Below are positions 63,720-64,000 of a DNA stretch of 64,000 bases, piece after piece; positions within the stretch are counted from its first letter, which is position 1, and each line of letters begins with the position of its first letter. The stretch is taken from positions 1,054,001-1,118,000 of the forward strand of contig CAUEEP010000743.1 of the NCBI GenBank assembly GCA_958450365.1, in the 5' to 3' direction. The notes under the pieces were generated by a model, which had not been told where the DNA came from, did not search any database, and saw nothing but the letters and a program-made list of their open reading frames with translations. Made by a program: the position numbers and the translations under genes. This DNA is from Mesorhabditis belari. Its lineage: Eukaryota > Nematoda > Chromadorea > Rhabditida > Rhabditidae.

Positions 63720-64000
63720 CTGAAAATCACTTGTTTTTAACGTTTTTTCTTTTAATTATTATAATCGATACAGATTATAAAGCATTCTTAATCTAGTTGA
63801 GAGAAAAAAAGAATTTTCACACATGGGAAATTAAAGCAGAATTATCTTTTTTTTGCTTTCACGTGCAATTTGACAGAAGGGAATCGAGCACCTTTTTTGT
63901 TACTGCTGGCTAGTCAGGGATAATGGATCCTGAAAGAAGGAAATTTGATATGAGATAATTTGATACAAGATAATCTTAAAAATGAGATAACTTTATACTG
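63720..64000. other. Window end, upstream intron of the RS-protein gene
   Basis: AT-rich sequence with no recognised exon apart from the weak candidate alternative exon around 63905-63936 on the minus strand. Near the edge, short gataatttgatacaagataa-type repeats appear. Confidence 0.4.

Overview
This is a stretch of nuclear DNA from a nematode. It is AT-rich, and its genes are broken into many small exons by introns of mostly 40-60 bp that end in TTTCAG, TTTTAG or TTCTAG. Several start codons sit a few bases after a lone splice acceptor, as expected for spliced-leader trans-splicing. One gene encodes a Cys-loop anion channel of a type common in nematodes. I cannot name the species.

Layout. 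1-7837 (+): most of a matrix metalloproteinase with a hemopexin domain; its first codons lie before the window. 7838-10924: a terminal-inverted-repeat element and a 1.2 kb T-rich tract. 10925-19341 (+): a complete copper-transporting P-type ATPase (cua-1/ATP7 type), 37 exons, 1242 residues. 21426-24489 (+): a complete phosphoglucomutase/phosphopentomutase of PGM2 type, 20 exons, 595 residues. 27586-25426 (-): a complete DEF8-like zinc-binding protein, 10 exons, 439 residues, convergent with PGM2 and divergent from the next gene. 28241-44706 (+): a TMEM245-type multi-pass membrane protein, 22 exons, 804 residues. Its 7.6 kb intron 10 holds a complete gene on the opposite strand for a Cys-loop ligand-gated channel subunit (37727-31971, 12 exons, 449 residues). 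48073-55168 (+): a ZYG-11/ZER-1 family ubiquitin-ligase substrate receptor, 22 exons, 867 residues. 58487-59951 (+): a 198-residue membrane protein I do not recognise, with a glycine-rich hydrophobic segment, a CxxC...CxxC pair and a C-terminal membrane helix. 63719-62554 (-): the last two exons of an arginine/serine-rich protein whose 5' part lies beyond the window.

These genes are unrelated housekeeping and signalling genes and show no shared pathway. Splice phases were followed by hand. For seven complete gene models the exon lengths sum to an exact multiple of three, which supports them strongly.

Introns and gaps are heavily loaded with small non-autonomous transposons. There are at least four copies of a hAT-like MITE with visible 8-bp target duplications, many TA-flanked palindromic MITEs with TACCGTA ends, mariner-like pieces, tRNA-derived SINE-like elements and several minisatellites. 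The most informative event is a duplicated 3' end of the PGM2 gene at 56304-57167, which preserves the empty target site of a MITE now present beside the parent gene. I found no clear new multi-gene system; the best novelty candidates are the small glycine-zipper/zinc protein, a 51-codon ORF inside the TMEM245 intron, and the transposon biology.
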